Counted from the stretch's first letter, positions 31,013 to 40,794 are shown. The stretch is DNA of 64,000 nt from an uncultured Selenomonas sp. (GCA_902766095.1 CACXCN010000011.1:52883-116882); one strand, 5' to 3'. The notes: generated by a model not told the origin, from the sequence alone. Translations and numbers: made by a program.

Positions 31013-31801
31013 ATGATGTTTGATCTTCGCAAGAAAGCAATCGGTGCAGCGGTCCTGATGGCTTTGGCAGCGCCATTTGCCCAGAATGCCATCGTGCCGC
31101 AGAGCGTCCTCGCGGCTCCGGCCACGCAGACAAAAGCTGAAGATGCCTTTACGGTCGACCTCACGAAGGGGGAGAACAGCCTGTTCGAGGCTTCGAATGG
31201 CTGGACGAATGGCATGCCGTTCAACTGCTTCTGGCACAAGGAAAATGTGACGTTCGATGATGGCGCGATGCAGCTCATCATTGATGAGTCGCCGAATCCG
31301 GCTGCGGACAAGGTCCCGTACTCGGGCGGCGAGTATCGCAGCAAGCAGACCTACGGCTATGGTCGCTACGAGGTCGTCATGAAGGCTATCAAGAACGATG
31401 GTGTCGTTTCGTCGTTCTTCACCTACACCGGCCCCTATGATGGCGATCCGTGGGATGAGATAGATTTCGAGGTGCTCGGCAAGGATACGACGAAGGTCCA
31501 GCTCAACTACTTCCGTAACGGCAAAGGCGGTCATGAAAAGATGATCGATCTCGGCTTCGATGCTTCCGAGGATTTTCACACCTATGCCTTCGAATGGCAC
31601 AAGAACTCCATCATCTGGTATGTTGATGGCAAGGAAGTATTCCGCCGTGAGAACGAGGATCTGCCAGTGACGAAGCAGAAGATCATGATGAACGCCTGGC
31701 CGGGCAAGGGCGTCGATGGCTGGCTCAAAGAATTCAAAGATGACAATCTCCCGCTGACGGCTGAGTATAAGTCCATCAAATACACGCCGTTTGCAGAATG
31801 A
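31013..31801 (+). CDS. Secreted GH16 lichenase-type beta-glucanase
   Basis: Endo-beta-1,3-1,4-glucanase family. A signal peptide ends near residue 36 (SVLAA). The GH16 catalytic block DEIDFEVLGKDTTKVQLNY lies near residue 148 and keeps the Glu-x-Asp-x-Glu arrangement of Bacillus lichenases. GGHEKMIDLGFDAS and IMMNAWPGKGVDGWL are also lichenase-like. 262 residues, a single domain with no binding module or SLH anchor. AGGAGG lies just before ATG 31013. The likely substrate is cereal mixed-linkage glucan. Confidence 0.92.
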   Translation: MMFDLRKKAIGAAVLMALAAPFAQNAIVPQSVLAAPATQTKAEDAFTVDLTKGENSLFEASNGWTNGMPFNCFWHKENVTFDDGAMQLIIDESPNPAADKVPYSGGEYRSKQTYGYGRYEVVMKAIKNDGVVSSFFTYTGPYDGDPWDEIDFEVLGKDTTKVQLNYFRNGKGGHEKMIDLGFDASEDFHTYAFEWHKNSIIWYVDGKEVFRRENEDLPVTKQKIMMNAWPGKGVDGWLKEFKDDNLPLTAEYKSIKYTPFAE

Positions 31802-31810
31802 GGTGAGCTT

Positions 31811-33544
31811 ATGCAGCGCAAAATGCTAACGCATCTGTTGCTCGCTGGTCTGGCGGCATGGCAGTTGTCTGCCATGCCGGCTGAGGCGGCAGATGCCGGT
31901 ATGCACGTAGATCAGGTCGGCTATCTCACTGGCTATGAAAAGGTCGCCATGGTCACGGATGACGGCGAGCAGGATTTCGCTATCGTCGATGCCGGGAATG
32001 GCAAGACGGTATATAAGGGAAAGCTGTCGGCAGCGAAAAAGGATGCCATGTCGGAGGAAACGCTCCGCCGGGCGGATTTCACAGCCCTGAAGACGCCGGG
32101 CACCTATATGCTGAAGGTCGGGACCCGGGTTTCCTATCCCTTCGAAATCGGCGATGATGTTTACCATCAGGCAGCTCATGATACCTGGCGCTCCTATACG
32201 CTGTCGCGCAGCGGGACGCCCATCGACGATAACGTCACGGGCCTGAAGGTGAAGATGGGACATCCGCAGGATCGGCAGGCAACGGTGTACTTTACCGATG
32301 CGGTGAGCCGTAAAGGCGACCAGCAGGATGTCAGCGGCGGCTGGTATGATGCCGGCGACTATGGCAAATACACGACGACGGGCAGCCTCGCCTCGGCGGA
32401 GCTGATGCTCGCCTATGAATCGAATCCTGCCGGGTTCACGCGCGGCCAGTTGGATTTCCCTGCCGGCATAACGGCAGACAACAAGCTGCCGGATGCCCTG
32501 AATGAAGTGAAATACGAGCTGGATTTCCTCCAGAAGATGATGCGTAAAGATGGCAGCACCTATCATAAGGTGTCCGGTGCGGTATGGCCGGGCTTTGACA
32601 AGAGCCCGGATACGGATACGCAGGAGCGGTTCCTCTATGGTACCTGTACGGCCAGCACCGCTATGTGCGGTGCCAGCTTCGCCATCGGCGCGCGCGTCTA
32701 CAAGGCAGATGATGCAGCGTATGCCCATCAGCTGCTGAAGAAGGCCGAGCAGATCTGGCAGTATCTGGCGAAAAATCCGCAGTCCGTATTCCGCAATGAT
32801 GAGGGACAGCAGAGCGGCTCCGGGCCGTATGATGATCTCGACGACCGACAGGAACGGCTCTGGTTCGCGGCAGAAATGTACCGTACGACAGGCGCCAGGA
32901 AATACGAACAGTATTTGAGCGAGCACCGTCAGGAGCTGCTCACGAAGCCGGGATTCTTTACCTGGGACAACACCCTGGCGCTGGCACAGTTCGCCTATGC
33001 CAAATCCAAGGCAAAGGATAAGGATCTGCAGCAACAGGTTCGCGATGTATATCTTGCCAAGGCTGACGAAATCCTGGGCAAGATCAGGCAGGATGGCTTC
33101 AACTGTGCACTCGCTCAGAATGAATATACCTGGGCGTCAACGAAAAACGATCTGACGCAGGCGGATATGCTCCTGATGGCCTATCAGCTGCGTCCCGAGA
33201 AATCCTATATCGACGGTGCTCTCGATCAGGTTCATTACATGTTCGGTCGTAATTCGCTGGATAAGAGCTTCCTGACCGGCGAGGGGGATAACTATCCACA
33301 GCATCCTCATAATCGCATTCATGAGAGTACGGGAGCCTACGTCCCCGGTCTGCTCGTCGGTGGACCGAATGCCGTATCGGGTGGCGATCCCGACCAGACG
33401 GCGTATCTCGCCAGCGGACACATTCCGACGGCTAAATCGTATCTCGACGTGCTGACTTCATGGTCGACGAATGAATATGCCATCGATTATACCGGCGTCG
33501 CTGCCTACGCTCTCGCGTATTTTGCGGCTCCACATCAGCACTGA
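31811..33544 (+). CDS. Secreted GH9 endoglucanase
   Basis: 577 residues. The signal peptide ends near residue 27 (AEAA). An Ig-like CelD_N domain (about 28-115, HVDQVGYLTGYEKVAMV) precedes the (alpha/alpha)6 GH9 barrel with GGWYDAGDYGKYTTTGS (catalytic Asp pair), HPHNRIHESTG and NEYAIDYTGVAAYALAY (catalytic Glu). It would cut beta-1,4-glucan or mixed-linkage glucan. No carbohydrate-binding module, dockerin or anchor is present. The start follows GAGGTGAGC 10 bases after the GH16 stop. Confidence 0.93.
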   Translation: MQRKMLTHLLLAGLAAWQLSAMPAEAADAGMHVDQVGYLTGYEKVAMVTDDGEQDFAIVDAGNGKTVYKGKLSAAKKDAMSEETLRRADFTALKTPGTYMLKVGTRVSYPFEIGDDVYHQAAHDTWRSYTLSRSGTPIDDNVTGLKVKMGHPQDRQATVYFTDAVSRKGDQQDVSGGWYDAGDYGKYTTTGSLASAELMLAYESNPAGFTRGQLDFPAGITADNKLPDALNEVKYELDFLQKMMRKDGSTYHKVSGAVWPGFDKSPDTDTQERFLYGTCTASTAMCGASFAIGARVYKADDAAYAHQLLKKAEQIWQYLAKNPQSVFRNDEGQQSGSGPYDDLDDRQERLWFAAEMYRTTGARKYEQYLSEHRQELLTKPGFFTWDNTLALAQFAYAKSKAKDKDLQQQVRDVYLAKADEILGKIRQDGFNCALAQNEYTWASTKNDLTQADMLLMAYQLRPEKSYIDGALDQVHYMFGRNSLDKSFLTGEGDNYPQHPHNRIHESTGAYVPGLLVGGPNAVSGGDPDQTAYLASGHIPTAKSYLDVLTSWSTNEYAIDYTGVAAYALAYFAAPHQH

Positions 33545-33565
33545 CAGGAAAGGGGAACATGTGAT

Positions 33566-34981
33566 ATGCATAAGAAACAACAAGCAGCCCTGACTCTGGC
33601 TGTTCTCGCAGCAGCGGTCAGTGTGGCTCTGCCGACCGAAGCAGCACGTCAGCAGGATGCAGAAAAAGCTGTCGCTCAGGCCGCTCAGCCAGTCCCGGAG
33701 ACAATTTCGGAAAAAGCTGCCGTGCTGGCACACAGCAAGGTCAAGGTTTCATCATTCAATCTGTCCAGCAATTCCGTGCTGACCAAGGAGAAAATCATCT
33801 CTCTGGTGCCGGAACTCGGCAAGGATACCATCGATGTCGCGAAACTCGGGCGCGAGATCGCTCTTTACAACCAGGGCGGCGCTATAAAGATTTTCGCTAA
33901 TTTCGAGCAGCAGGGCGATGGCTATCGCCTGCATGTCAACTCAGCTACGGGCAAGCATGTTACGGCGGGTATATGGTTTTCGAATAACGGCAATACCTAC
34001 ACGGGTGACAGGCGCGGCACAGTGACTTATGTCGACCGGAATCTGACAGGGCGTGGGGATACGCTCGGAGCTGCGGTCATCAGTTCGCTGGATCATGCCG
34101 GCGATGTCCGTCAGGGGGCTGTCAGCTACCGGTTCAATCTGCCCAAGGCGGCCGATACCATGACCATCAGCGCCAGTCTTTCGGATTCCAAGCTCAGCGA
34201 TTTGGCCAAAGGCTATCCATTCGATATTTCGAGCACGGGCAAGAGTGCTCGTGTCGGCCTGAGCGGCCAGCATTACCTGGCTAATTCCAGCCGCGAAAAA
34301 GATTATTTCGATCTCGGTCTTTCCTATCATCATAGTAAGAGCGACGCCAGTCTGACATGGGGAGCACTGAATGTGCCCTTCGGTAAATATTCGGTCAATC
34401 ACCTGGATACTACGCTCAGCTTCCGTCATCAGGATGCCGGGCTCAGCCATAGATTCCATTACGGTCTTGGTGTGCAGACGAATCTTACCAGCGATGAAGA
34501 TGATTTCCATGAAATGACGCCGGGCAGCGATAAGCACTACTATGTATTCCATGCTGATGCTTCCTATCAGAAGAAGCTGCCAGGGGACTGGCTGTTCATG
34601 GCCCGTACGATGGGACAGTACACCAGTCAGGATCTCATCGGCTGCGAGAAATTCGGTGCTGGCGGTATGGACAGCGTGCGCGGCTTTGATGAAAATATCC
34701 GCACGGCGGACAAGGGCATTTCCGGTTCGCTGGAAATCTATACGCCGGTCTGCCTCAAGGGGCTGCGGGCCCTGGCTTTCGTCGATGGGGCATCGCTCAG
34801 GAACAATCGCAGCGGCAGTGCCGGTACGGACCTCGCGAGCAGCGGCCTCGGCCTGCGCTACAGCCATGAGAACCTCCGCCTCGCACTCGATTATGCGTGG
34901 GTTCTTCATGAGCCGGACAGTGTCGAACATGATCCGGCGGGACATCGCCGGTGGAATTTCTGGGGTGGATTTACCTTCTGA
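33566..34981 (+). CDS. Two-partner secretion outer-membrane transporter (TpsB-like)
   Basis: 471 residues. A signal peptide (about 1-27) is followed by what looks like one POTRA-like domain (about 55-130, with EKIISLVPELGKDTIDVAKL), then a 16-strand-type barrel. GGMDSVRGFDENIRTADKG carries the VRGF motif that plugs the pore in Omp85/TpsB proteins, and the chain ends in FWGGFTF. Classical TpsB proteins are about 550 residues with two POTRA domains, so this is a compact version. The gene directly downstream encodes a TPS-domain protein, its probable cargo. Confidence 0.85.
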   Translation: MHKKQQAALTLAVLAAAVSVALPTEAARQQDAEKAVAQAAQPVPETISEKAAVLAHSKVKVSSFNLSSNSVLTKEKIISLVPELGKDTIDVAKLGREIALYNQGGAIKIFANFEQQGDGYRLHVNSATGKHVTAGIWFSNNGNTYTGDRRGTVTYVDRNLTGRGDTLGAAVISSLDHAGDVRQGAVSYRFNLPKAADTMTISASLSDSKLSDLAKGYPFDISSTGKSARVGLSGQHYLANSSREKDYFDLGLSYHHSKSDASLTWGALNVPFGKYSVNHLDTTLSFRHQDAGLSHRFHYGLGVQTNLTSDEDDFHEMTPGSDKHYYVFHADASYQKKLPGDWLFMARTMGQYTSQDLIGCEKFGAGGMDSVRGFDENIRTADKGISGSLEIYTPVCLKGLRALAFVDGASLRNNRSGSAGTDLASSGLGLRYSHENLRLALDYAWVLHEPDSVEHDPAGHRRWNFWGGFTF

Positions 34982-35002
34982 TGAACGAAGGAGGAACAGA
35001 AA

Positions 35003-36226
35003 ATGAAATTTCGTAGCAAGAAAAAGATGCTGGGATTGGCAGCGCTGCTTGCCGTGAGCCTGGCGGGAACAGCGCCCCAGGCGAACGCCATGCCGACTGG
35101 CGGCCAGGCCGTCAACGGCGGGGTCTATCTCATGGATAAGAACTATAGCGCTCCTGATGGACACGGCTGGTTCGACAGCGGCACCGGGGCCATGAATATC
35201 CAGGATGGCGACATCATGCAGGTGCAGAAGACATATGACGGTTCTCCGGCACTCCTCATCAAATGGCAGTCGTTCGATATCGAGGCCGGGAACAGCTTTA
35301 CGATAGATACTGCTGCGTTTAATGTCCCTGTGGTCAATCTCGTGAGCAGCGAGACCGCGACCACGATTGCCGGAACGCTGACCGAGAAGGGCGCTGCAGG
35401 AGCCTATATCGTCAACACGAATGGCATAAATATCGCTTCGACCGCGCATCTCGATGTCGCAAATCTCACGCTGTCGACGGCGTCTGCCAGCGATGATGAG
35501 TGGAAGAATCCGACGGCGGTACTGGCGACGAAGGCTGCCAATGGCGGTATAAGCATGGAAAACGGTGCCAGCATCCAGGCCTACCAGAACTTTGCCACGC
35601 AGAGCTTGACCCTCGATGTCGCGGAAGGCGTGAGCTTTACGCTGCAGCCTGATGGCAACAACAACTATGTGGCAGATGCGACTGGGGCCTATGTGCCGGA
35701 GACGCCGAGTTGGACGAGCAGCAGCGTGAATCTGACTGCGGCGGGCGATGTGCGATTCGCTGGTACGATGGCGGGCATCCCGGTAGACGGGGCGACCAGC
35801 ATCAGCCGTACGGCATCCTACAGCATTACGGGAGCCAAAGTCGATACGACCGGAGCAACGCTTCCTGACAGCATCGTCATAACCCAGACAGAGGTCGTTC
35901 AGCCGGAGCCAACTCCTCCAGAGCCCACTCCGGTTTCTCCGGTGAACAAGGCCGGTCTGCGGGAACTGCCGCATTCGGTCCAGCAGGCGATGGCCGCTGT
36001 CCCCGAGGAGCAACAGGAAACTGCCACCAAGGCAGCGACTGAGGCAGTTCCGCTCATGACCTCGAAGGCTAACGATTCCACCGCTGTCGCTGCTGGCCAG
36101 CCGGCTGGAACTCCGGGTACGGTGGCAGACACCGCGACATTGACAGTGAAAGAGTCGCCCGCATCGCAGCCAGCGTTGCCGGGCAGTGTCGAAGTAGCTG
36201 ATGGCGTCAGCTTCTCGAAGATATGA
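35003..36226 (+). CDS. Short TPS-domain secreted protein (TpsA-like)
   Basis: 407 residues. The signal peptide ends near residue 30 (ANA). A haemagglutination-activity (TPS) domain follows, with LLIKWQSFDIEAGNSFTID and AYIVNTNGINIASTAHLDV, corresponding to the NPNG region of FhaB-like proteins. The rest is a short beta-rich stretch, a Pro-rich linker (PEPTPPEPTPVSP near residue 300) and a low-complexity Ala/Thr/Pro tail. Most TpsA proteins are thousands of residues. Its place in a glucanase operon suggests a surface or secreted role in glucan capture; this is speculative. Confidence 0.8.
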   Translation: MKFRSKKKMLGLAALLAVSLAGTAPQANAMPTGGQAVNGGVYLMDKNYSAPDGHGWFDSGTGAMNIQDGDIMQVQKTYDGSPALLIKWQSFDIEAGNSFTIDTAAFNVPVVNLVSSETATTIAGTLTEKGAAGAYIVNTNGINIASTAHLDVANLTLSTASASDDEWKNPTAVLATKAANGGISMENGASIQAYQNFATQSLTLDVAEGVSFTLQPDGNNNYVADATGAYVPETPSWTSSSVNLTAAGDVRFAGTMAGIPVDGATSISRTASYSITGAKVDTTGATLPDSIVITQTEVVQPEPTPPEPTPVSPVNKAGLRELPHSVQQAMAAVPEEQQETATKAATEAVPLMTSKANDSTAVAAGQPAGTPGTVADTATLTVKESPASQPALPGSVEVADGVSFSKI

Positions 36227-36260
36227 TTGAATAGTTGTAGGGGAGACCCTCTTATTGCGC

Positions 36261-36323
36261 AGGCACAACTCTGCAGCAGTGGTAGATGTATCGCTGCTGC
36301 GCGAGTTGTGCCTGTTGCGTTTT
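36261..36323 (+). terminator. Terminator of the beta-glucan operon
   Basis: An 11-bp outer stem (36261-36271 with 36303-36313) plus an inner GCAGCAG/CTGCTGC stem, then TTGCGTTTTG. The T-run is short. Confidence 0.7.
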
Positions 36324-36372
36324 GTAAGGGACAGACTTCTGAGTCCGGTCATTATAAAAAGCGGAACAGCGC

Positions 36373-36401
36373 TTGTAATTACTGTCTTTTATGAGTATAA
36401 T
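36373..36401 (+). promoter_or_regulatory. Promoter for mbl and the flagellar rod operon
   Basis: TTGTAA (36373-36378), 17 bases, TATAAT (36396-36401). It is a housekeeping-type promoter, unlike the sigma-28-like sites before the hook genes. Confidence 0.75.
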
Positions 36402-36478
36402 TGAATGGTAAATCAGACATAGCAGCCCGTCAGAAGAAGGGCTTGTAGATAGGGAAACCGGAAGGGGAAATTGAAACA

Positions 36479-37501
36479 ATGTTTGGCATGTCAATGGATA
36501 TAGGTATAGATCTCGGAACAGCGAATGTGCTTGTCTACGTGAAGGGGAAGGGCATCGTGCTGCGTGAGCCGTCGGTCGTGGCCGTGGACCGCGATACGAA
36601 CCATGTCCTGGCCATCGGCGAGGAGGCGCGCCGCATGATTGGCCGCACGCCGGGGAATATCGTGGCGATCCGTCCGCTGCGCGAGGGTGTCATAGCTGAC
36701 TATGACATCACGGAGAGCATGTTGCGCCATTTCATAGAGAAAGTCGTGGGGCACAGCTTCGTATTCCGTCCGCGCATCATGATATGCATACCGTCGGGCG
36801 TGACGATGGTCGAGCAGCGTGCGGTCCAGGAGGCAGCGGAGCAGGCTGGCGCCCGCCATACGCAGCTCATAGAGGAGCCGCTCGCGGCGGCGCTCGGTGC
36901 CGGCCTCGACATCGTGGAGCCGTGCGGCTCGATGGTCGTCGATATCGGCGGTGGCACGACGGATATCGCCGTCATATCGCTCGGCGGTATCGTGAACAGC
37001 GCGAGCCTGCGCATCGCGGGCGACCGTTTCGATGATGATATCATGGACTATGTGAAGCGCGAATTTAACCTGCTCATTGGCGAGCGCACGGCTGAGGATG
37101 TGAAGATGCGCATCGGCGGTGCCTATCCCGATGCGCGCAATGAGTCGATGGAGATCCGTGGCCGCGATATGCTGTCGGGCCTGCCGAAGACCATCGAGGT
37201 GACGACGGCCCAGGCTGCTGCGGCTATGGAGCAGTCGGTCACGCGCATCGTCGAATGTGTGAAGAAGGTCCTCGAGGAGACGCCGCCGGAGCTGTCGGCG
37301 GATATCATGGACCGTGGCATCATCATGACGGGCGGCGGCGCCATGCTCTATGGCCTCGATGAGCTCATTCGCCGCGAGACGCAGATACCGACAGCGCTGG
37401 CTGAGGATCCGCTGTCCTGCGTGGCCATAGGCTGCGGCAAGGCACTGGATTCGTTCTCAAAATTCGATGGCAAGGCTTATAACGCCAAGCTGGGGAAATA
37501 A
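36479..37501 (+). CDS. mbl: MreB/Mbl-family actin-like cell-shape protein
   Basis: 340 residues of the bacterial actin fold: IDLGTANVLVYVKGKGIVL (phosphate 1), VVDIGGGTTDIAVISLGG (phosphate 2), IMTGGGAMLYGLDELI (adenosine loop). It guides side-wall synthesis. B. subtilis has the same order, mbl followed by two rod genes (flhO and flhP); here flgF and flgG follow, which favours Mbl over MreB. ATG 36479 is weakly preceded by GGAAGGGG. Confidence 0.9.
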   Translation: MFGMSMDIGIDLGTANVLVYVKGKGIVLREPSVVAVDRDTNHVLAIGEEARRMIGRTPGNIVAIRPLREGVIADYDITESMLRHFIEKVVGHSFVFRPRIMICIPSGVTMVEQRAVQEAAEQAGARHTQLIEEPLAAALGAGLDIVEPCGSMVVDIGGGTTDIAVISLGGIVNSASLRIAGDRFDDDIMDYVKREFNLLIGERTAEDVKMRIGGAYPDARNESMEIRGRDMLSGLPKTIEVTTAQAAAAMEQSVTRIVECVKKVLEETPPELSADIMDRGIIMTGGGAMLYGLDELIRRETQIPTALAEDPLSCVAIGCGKALDSFSKFDGKAYNAKLGK

Positions 37502-37607
37502 TTGGGCAGGAATTCTGCCGTCTCAGGGCGAATGATAACAAGCAGAGGATTTTTTTACACCAGTTCGATGGACACGATGGGGAATAACAGGGAATGGGAG
37601 TGGCGAT

Positions 37608-38417
37608 ATGTGGCGTGGCTTGTATACGGCAGCGGCTGGTATGATAACCGAGACCAGGCGTACGGATACGATAGCGAACAATCTGGCGAATACGAATACG
37701 ACAGGCTACAAGGCTGACAATGCCGTCAGCCGCGAGTTCGCCCCGATGCTGATCAGGCGTATCAACGACAACCGGGCCGACGATATAACGCGCATAAAGG
37801 ATTTCTCGGTGATGGGCAATCAGGCACCGGTGGTAGGAGAGCTCGGGCTCGGCTCCTATGTGGCTGAGATAGCGACCGACCATGCGCAGGGACCGCTGCA
37901 GACGACGGGCAATACGTATGACCTGGCCATATCCGGTACCGGGTATTTCGCTGTGCAGACGCCGCAGGGAGTGCGCTATACGCGCGATGGCTCGTTCTAC
38001 CGGTCGGCGACCGGCCAGCTGCAGACGGTGAATGGCCAGGCGGTGCTCGATGTCAATGGCAATCCGATAACGATACCGGGCAATGCGCGCAGCATCACCA
38101 TCGGCTCGAAAGGCCTGATCCGGGCGGATGGCCGGACCATAGCGCAGCTGCAGTTCGTGCAGTTCGGCAATCCTGAGGACCGCCGGGCCGTGCTGAAGCA
38201 GGGCAACAATCTCTACTACCCGCAGGCCGGGGCTGTACCGCAGCCGGCTACGGGCGAGATCCAGCAGGGCATGCTCGAGATGAGCAATGCCAATGTCGTC
38301 AACGAGATGGTCGAGCTCATCAACAACTACCGCATGTATGAAGCGGGGTCCAAAGCGGTCGTGACGCAGGACTCCATGCTCGACAAGTCCGTGAATGATG
38401 TCGGACGTCTGACCTGA
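37608..38417 (+). CDS. flgF: Flagellar basal-body rod protein FlgF (FlhO-like)
   Basis: Proximal rod protein, 269 residues. The N-terminus MWRGLYTAAAGMITETRRTDTIANNLANTNTTGYK is the rod/hook family helix, and the C-terminal VNEMVELINNYRMYEAGSKAV completes the coiled pair. The gene lies 106 bases after mbl with no gene between. The FlgF/FlgG labels rest on order and length; both are FlgG-like rod proteins. Confidence 0.85.
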   Translation: MWRGLYTAAAGMITETRRTDTIANNLANTNTTGYKADNAVSREFAPMLIRRINDNRADDITRIKDFSVMGNQAPVVGELGLGSYVAEIATDHAQGPLQTTGNTYDLAISGTGYFAVQTPQGVRYTRDGSFYRSATGQLQTVNGQAVLDVNGNPITIPGNARSITIGSKGLIRADGRTIAQLQFVQFGNPEDRRAVLKQGNNLYYPQAGAVPQPATGEIQQGMLEMSNANVVNEMVELINNYRMYEAGSKAVVTQDSMLDKSVNDVGRLT

Positions 38418-38493
38418 TGATTTAAGTTCAAGCGACGGACATACGATAATCCATATAGAAAGATAATACGACAGGAATGGGGGAATCATCGCT

Positions 38494-39285
38494 ATGATGA
38501 GAGCACTTTGGTCAGCCGCCTCGGGCATGAAGGGCCAGCAGACCAATATGGACGTCATCTCCAACAACATAGCTAACGTAAATACCTACGGTGGCAAGAA
38601 GGTCCGGGCGGAGTTCCAGGACCTCGTCTATCAGACGTTGCGCGACGCTGGAGCTGATAGTGGCGCGGACTCGCAGTATCCGACCGGAATGCAGATCGGT
38701 CTCGGCACGCGTGTATCGGCGACGAATCGCGTATTCACGCAGGGGTCGCTGCAGTCGACCGAGGGACCGACGGATATAGGCATACAGGGGGAGGGCTTCT
38801 TCCGCATCACGCTGCCGGACGGCACGACGGCCTATACGCGCGATGGTTCGTTCAAGCTGGACTCCGATCGCCGGCTCGTCACGACCGATGGCTACCCGCT
38901 GGCTGACAACATCACGATCGATGAGACGGCTCCGAGCGACTCCATCGTCATCGCTGGTGATGGCCAGGTATCGTGCACGCCGGCGGGCGGCACGCAGCAG
39001 AATGTCGGTCAGATCACGCTGGCTCGCTTCGTGAATCCGGCTGGGCTCACGGCCATTGGCAAGAACCTGTTCGTCGTCTCTGAGGCCTCCGGTGATGCCA
39101 TCGAGTCGAACCCGGGCGAGGATGGAGCCGGGACGCTGACGCAGGGGACGCTCGAGATGAGCAATGTTCAGATCGTCGAGGAAATGGTCAACATGATCGT
39201 ATCGCAGCGCGCCTACGAGTCGAACTCCAAGGCTATCCAGACCTCCGACTCCATGCTGGAGATAGCGAATGGCCTGAAGCGCTGA
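38494..39285 (+). CDS. flgG: Flagellar distal rod protein FlgG
   Basis: Distal rod subunit, 263 residues, close to the usual 260. The N-terminal [20 protein letters not shown] with [13 protein letters not shown], middle [20 protein letters not shown], and C-terminal [20 protein letters not shown] are all typical. AATGGGGGAAT provides the ribosome site. The next gene, flgA, follows after 15 bases. Confidence 0.94.
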   Translation: MMRALWSAASGMKGQQTNMDVISNNIANVNTYGGKKVRAEFQDLVYQTLRDAGADSGADSQYPTGMQIGLGTRVSATNRVFTQGSLQSTEGPTDIGIQGEGFFRITLPDGTTAYTRDGSFKLDSDRRLVTTDGYPLADNITIDETAPSDSIVIAGDGQVSCTPAGGTQQNVGQITLARFVNPAGLTAIGKNLFVVSEASGDAIESNPGEDGAGTLTQGTLEMSNVQIVEEMVNMIVSQRAYESNSKAIQTSDSMLEIANGLKR

Positions 39286-39300
39286 TATAGCTGACTAGGT

Positions 39301-40107
39301 ATGCGAAGTAAATCGAAAATAATCAGAAGAGCCATTCTATGCATGTTATGGAGTGGCTTGTTCTGTATTTCAGGCGGCGTGATGCCGCCGGAGGATATCC
39401 CTGCGGCCGTGCCGGCGGTGGCGGAGGCCTATGGCTCGGGCACTCAGGCGGAACGTTATCCGCAGGAGATCAGCTCGGAGTATTTCGCGCAGCTCGCGAA
39501 TGATGAGCTCGAGAAAAAGCTGCAGGCCATCGGAGAGACGCGGCGGCACGTACTGCGTCTGCGCCGGGCCCCGCAGCCGATGAGTCTGCCGGCCGGCCAG
39601 CTGATCTGCGAAGTCAAAGTGCCGCAGCAGCTGGCTTATGGTGGCGTCAATCCCATATACATCAGCGTATATGTAGATGGGGCGTTTTATCGGCGCAGCG
39701 TTTGCTACTATGAGCTGTATGTTTATGAGCATGTGCTGGTCGCGACACACGACCTGGATATAGAAAAGACATTGGCTGCCAGCGACCTGCGCCTCGAGGA
39801 GCGATCCATCGATGGCTCACCGGGCAAGTATCTGACAGATATAAATCAGGCCGTCGGGCGTGTGCCCTCGCGGGTGATCCGGTCGGGGACGGCCATAGCC
39901 GCAGCGATACTGCAGAATCCCATCGTCATGGATGTCGGCACGCCGGTGACGCTCGTGACCAACTATGGCGGGGTCGAAGCCAAAGCCGAAGGGATAGCCA
40001 TGCAGAAGGGGCGCGTCGGCAAGATCATACGGGTGCGCAATGCCCGCTCGGGCAAGATGCTGCGCGGCCGGGTCGTCGATGCGACTACAGTGGAGATCAT
40101 GGCTTGA
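39301..40107 (+). CDS. flgA: Flagellar P-ring assembly chaperone FlgA
   Basis: 268 residues. An N-terminal signal-like helix (about 8-28) precedes a SAF-type C-terminal domain: ATHDLDIEKTLAASDLRLEE and GKIIRVRNARSGKMLRGRVV (as KIIRVRNA) fit FlgA. FlgA is a periplasmic chaperone for the FlgI ring. It lies between the rod genes and flgH-flgI, which supports the call. Confidence 0.88.
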   Translation: MRSKSKIIRRAILCMLWSGLFCISGGVMPPEDIPAAVPAVAEAYGSGTQAERYPQEISSEYFAQLANDELEKKLQAIGETRRHVLRLRRAPQPMSLPAGQLICEVKVPQQLAYGGVNPIYISVYVDGAFYRRSVCYYELYVYEHVLVATHDLDIEKTLAASDLRLEERSIDGSPGKYLTDINQAVGRVPSRVIRSGTAIAAAILQNPIVMDVGTPVTLVTNYGGVEAKAEGIAMQKGRVGKIIRVRNARSGKMLRGRVVDATTVEIMA

Positions 40108-40149
40108 GGCTTTGAAACTGCCTTTGCGGCAGTGCGGAAAAGGGGTAGT

Positions 40150-40767
40150 ATGATGAAGTGCAAACACTTAGCTGGCTGTACGGCAGTCCTGCTGACACTG
40201 ACAGCACTGGCGCCAGCCGTGCTGCCGGCAGGCTTCGGCCCGGGACCTGGCGTCGCCACGGCGCAGTCGCTGTGGGGCGGCCCGAATATATTTGCCGATC
40301 GCAAGGCGCGCGAAGTCGGTGATATACTGACCATCGTCATCAGTGAGAGTACCTCCCTGTCGACGAGCAAGAAATCATCGAACCAGAAGAGCGGCAGCAC
40401 CTCGCTGTCGGCCGGGGTCGGGATCTTTGATTTTTTGAAGGCGGCATCGGCCAGTGGCTCGGATTCGTTCACGGCGCAGGGTTCCTCATCAGCGACGAAT
40501 ACGACCAGCGGCAATGTGACGGTCACGGTCGTCGAGGTGCAGCCGAATGGCAACATGGTCGTCGAGGGGACGCAGTCCATATGGCAGAACCGCAATGAGC
40601 ATAAGATAACGCTGCGCGGTGTCTGCCGTCAGGATGATGTGACGGCGTCGAATACGATACCGTCGACGAAGATCGCAGACGCGACACTGAAGTTCGATGG
40701 CAAGGGCCCGCTCAACGCCAAGCAGCGTCAGGGTATATTGACACAGATATTCAATATCCTGTTCTAA
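40150..40767 (+). CDS. flgH: Flagellar L-ring protein FlgH (no lipobox)
   Basis: Outer-membrane ring of the flagellum, 205 residues. The L-ring block SLWGGPNIFADRKAREVGDI and VEVQPNGNMVVEGTQ are clear. Most FlgH proteins are lipoproteins, but here the signal-like region runs from Cys10 through a long hydrophobic segment to ATA/QSL with no Leu-x-x-Cys at its end, so ordinary signal peptidase cleavage is likelier. AGGGGT at 40141-40146 supports ATG 40150. Confidence 0.92.
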   Translation: MMKCKHLAGCTAVLLTLTALAPAVLPAGFGPGPGVATAQSLWGGPNIFADRKAREVGDILTIVISESTSLSTSKKSSNQKSGSTSLSAGVGIFDFLKAASASGSDSFTAQGSSSATNTTSGNVTVTVVEVQPNGNMVVEGTQSIWQNRNEHKITLRGVCRQDDVTASNTIPSTKIADATLKFDGKGPLNAKQRQGILTQIFNILF

Positions 40768-40794
40768 ATGACAGTCAAGGGGTGACGGGATCAT

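Noticed and set aside
37502..37717. 71-codon + strand frame between mbl and flgF
   Set aside because: It overlaps the flgF start in another frame and is rich in Asn/Tyr/Gly codons produced by reading flgF out of frame.
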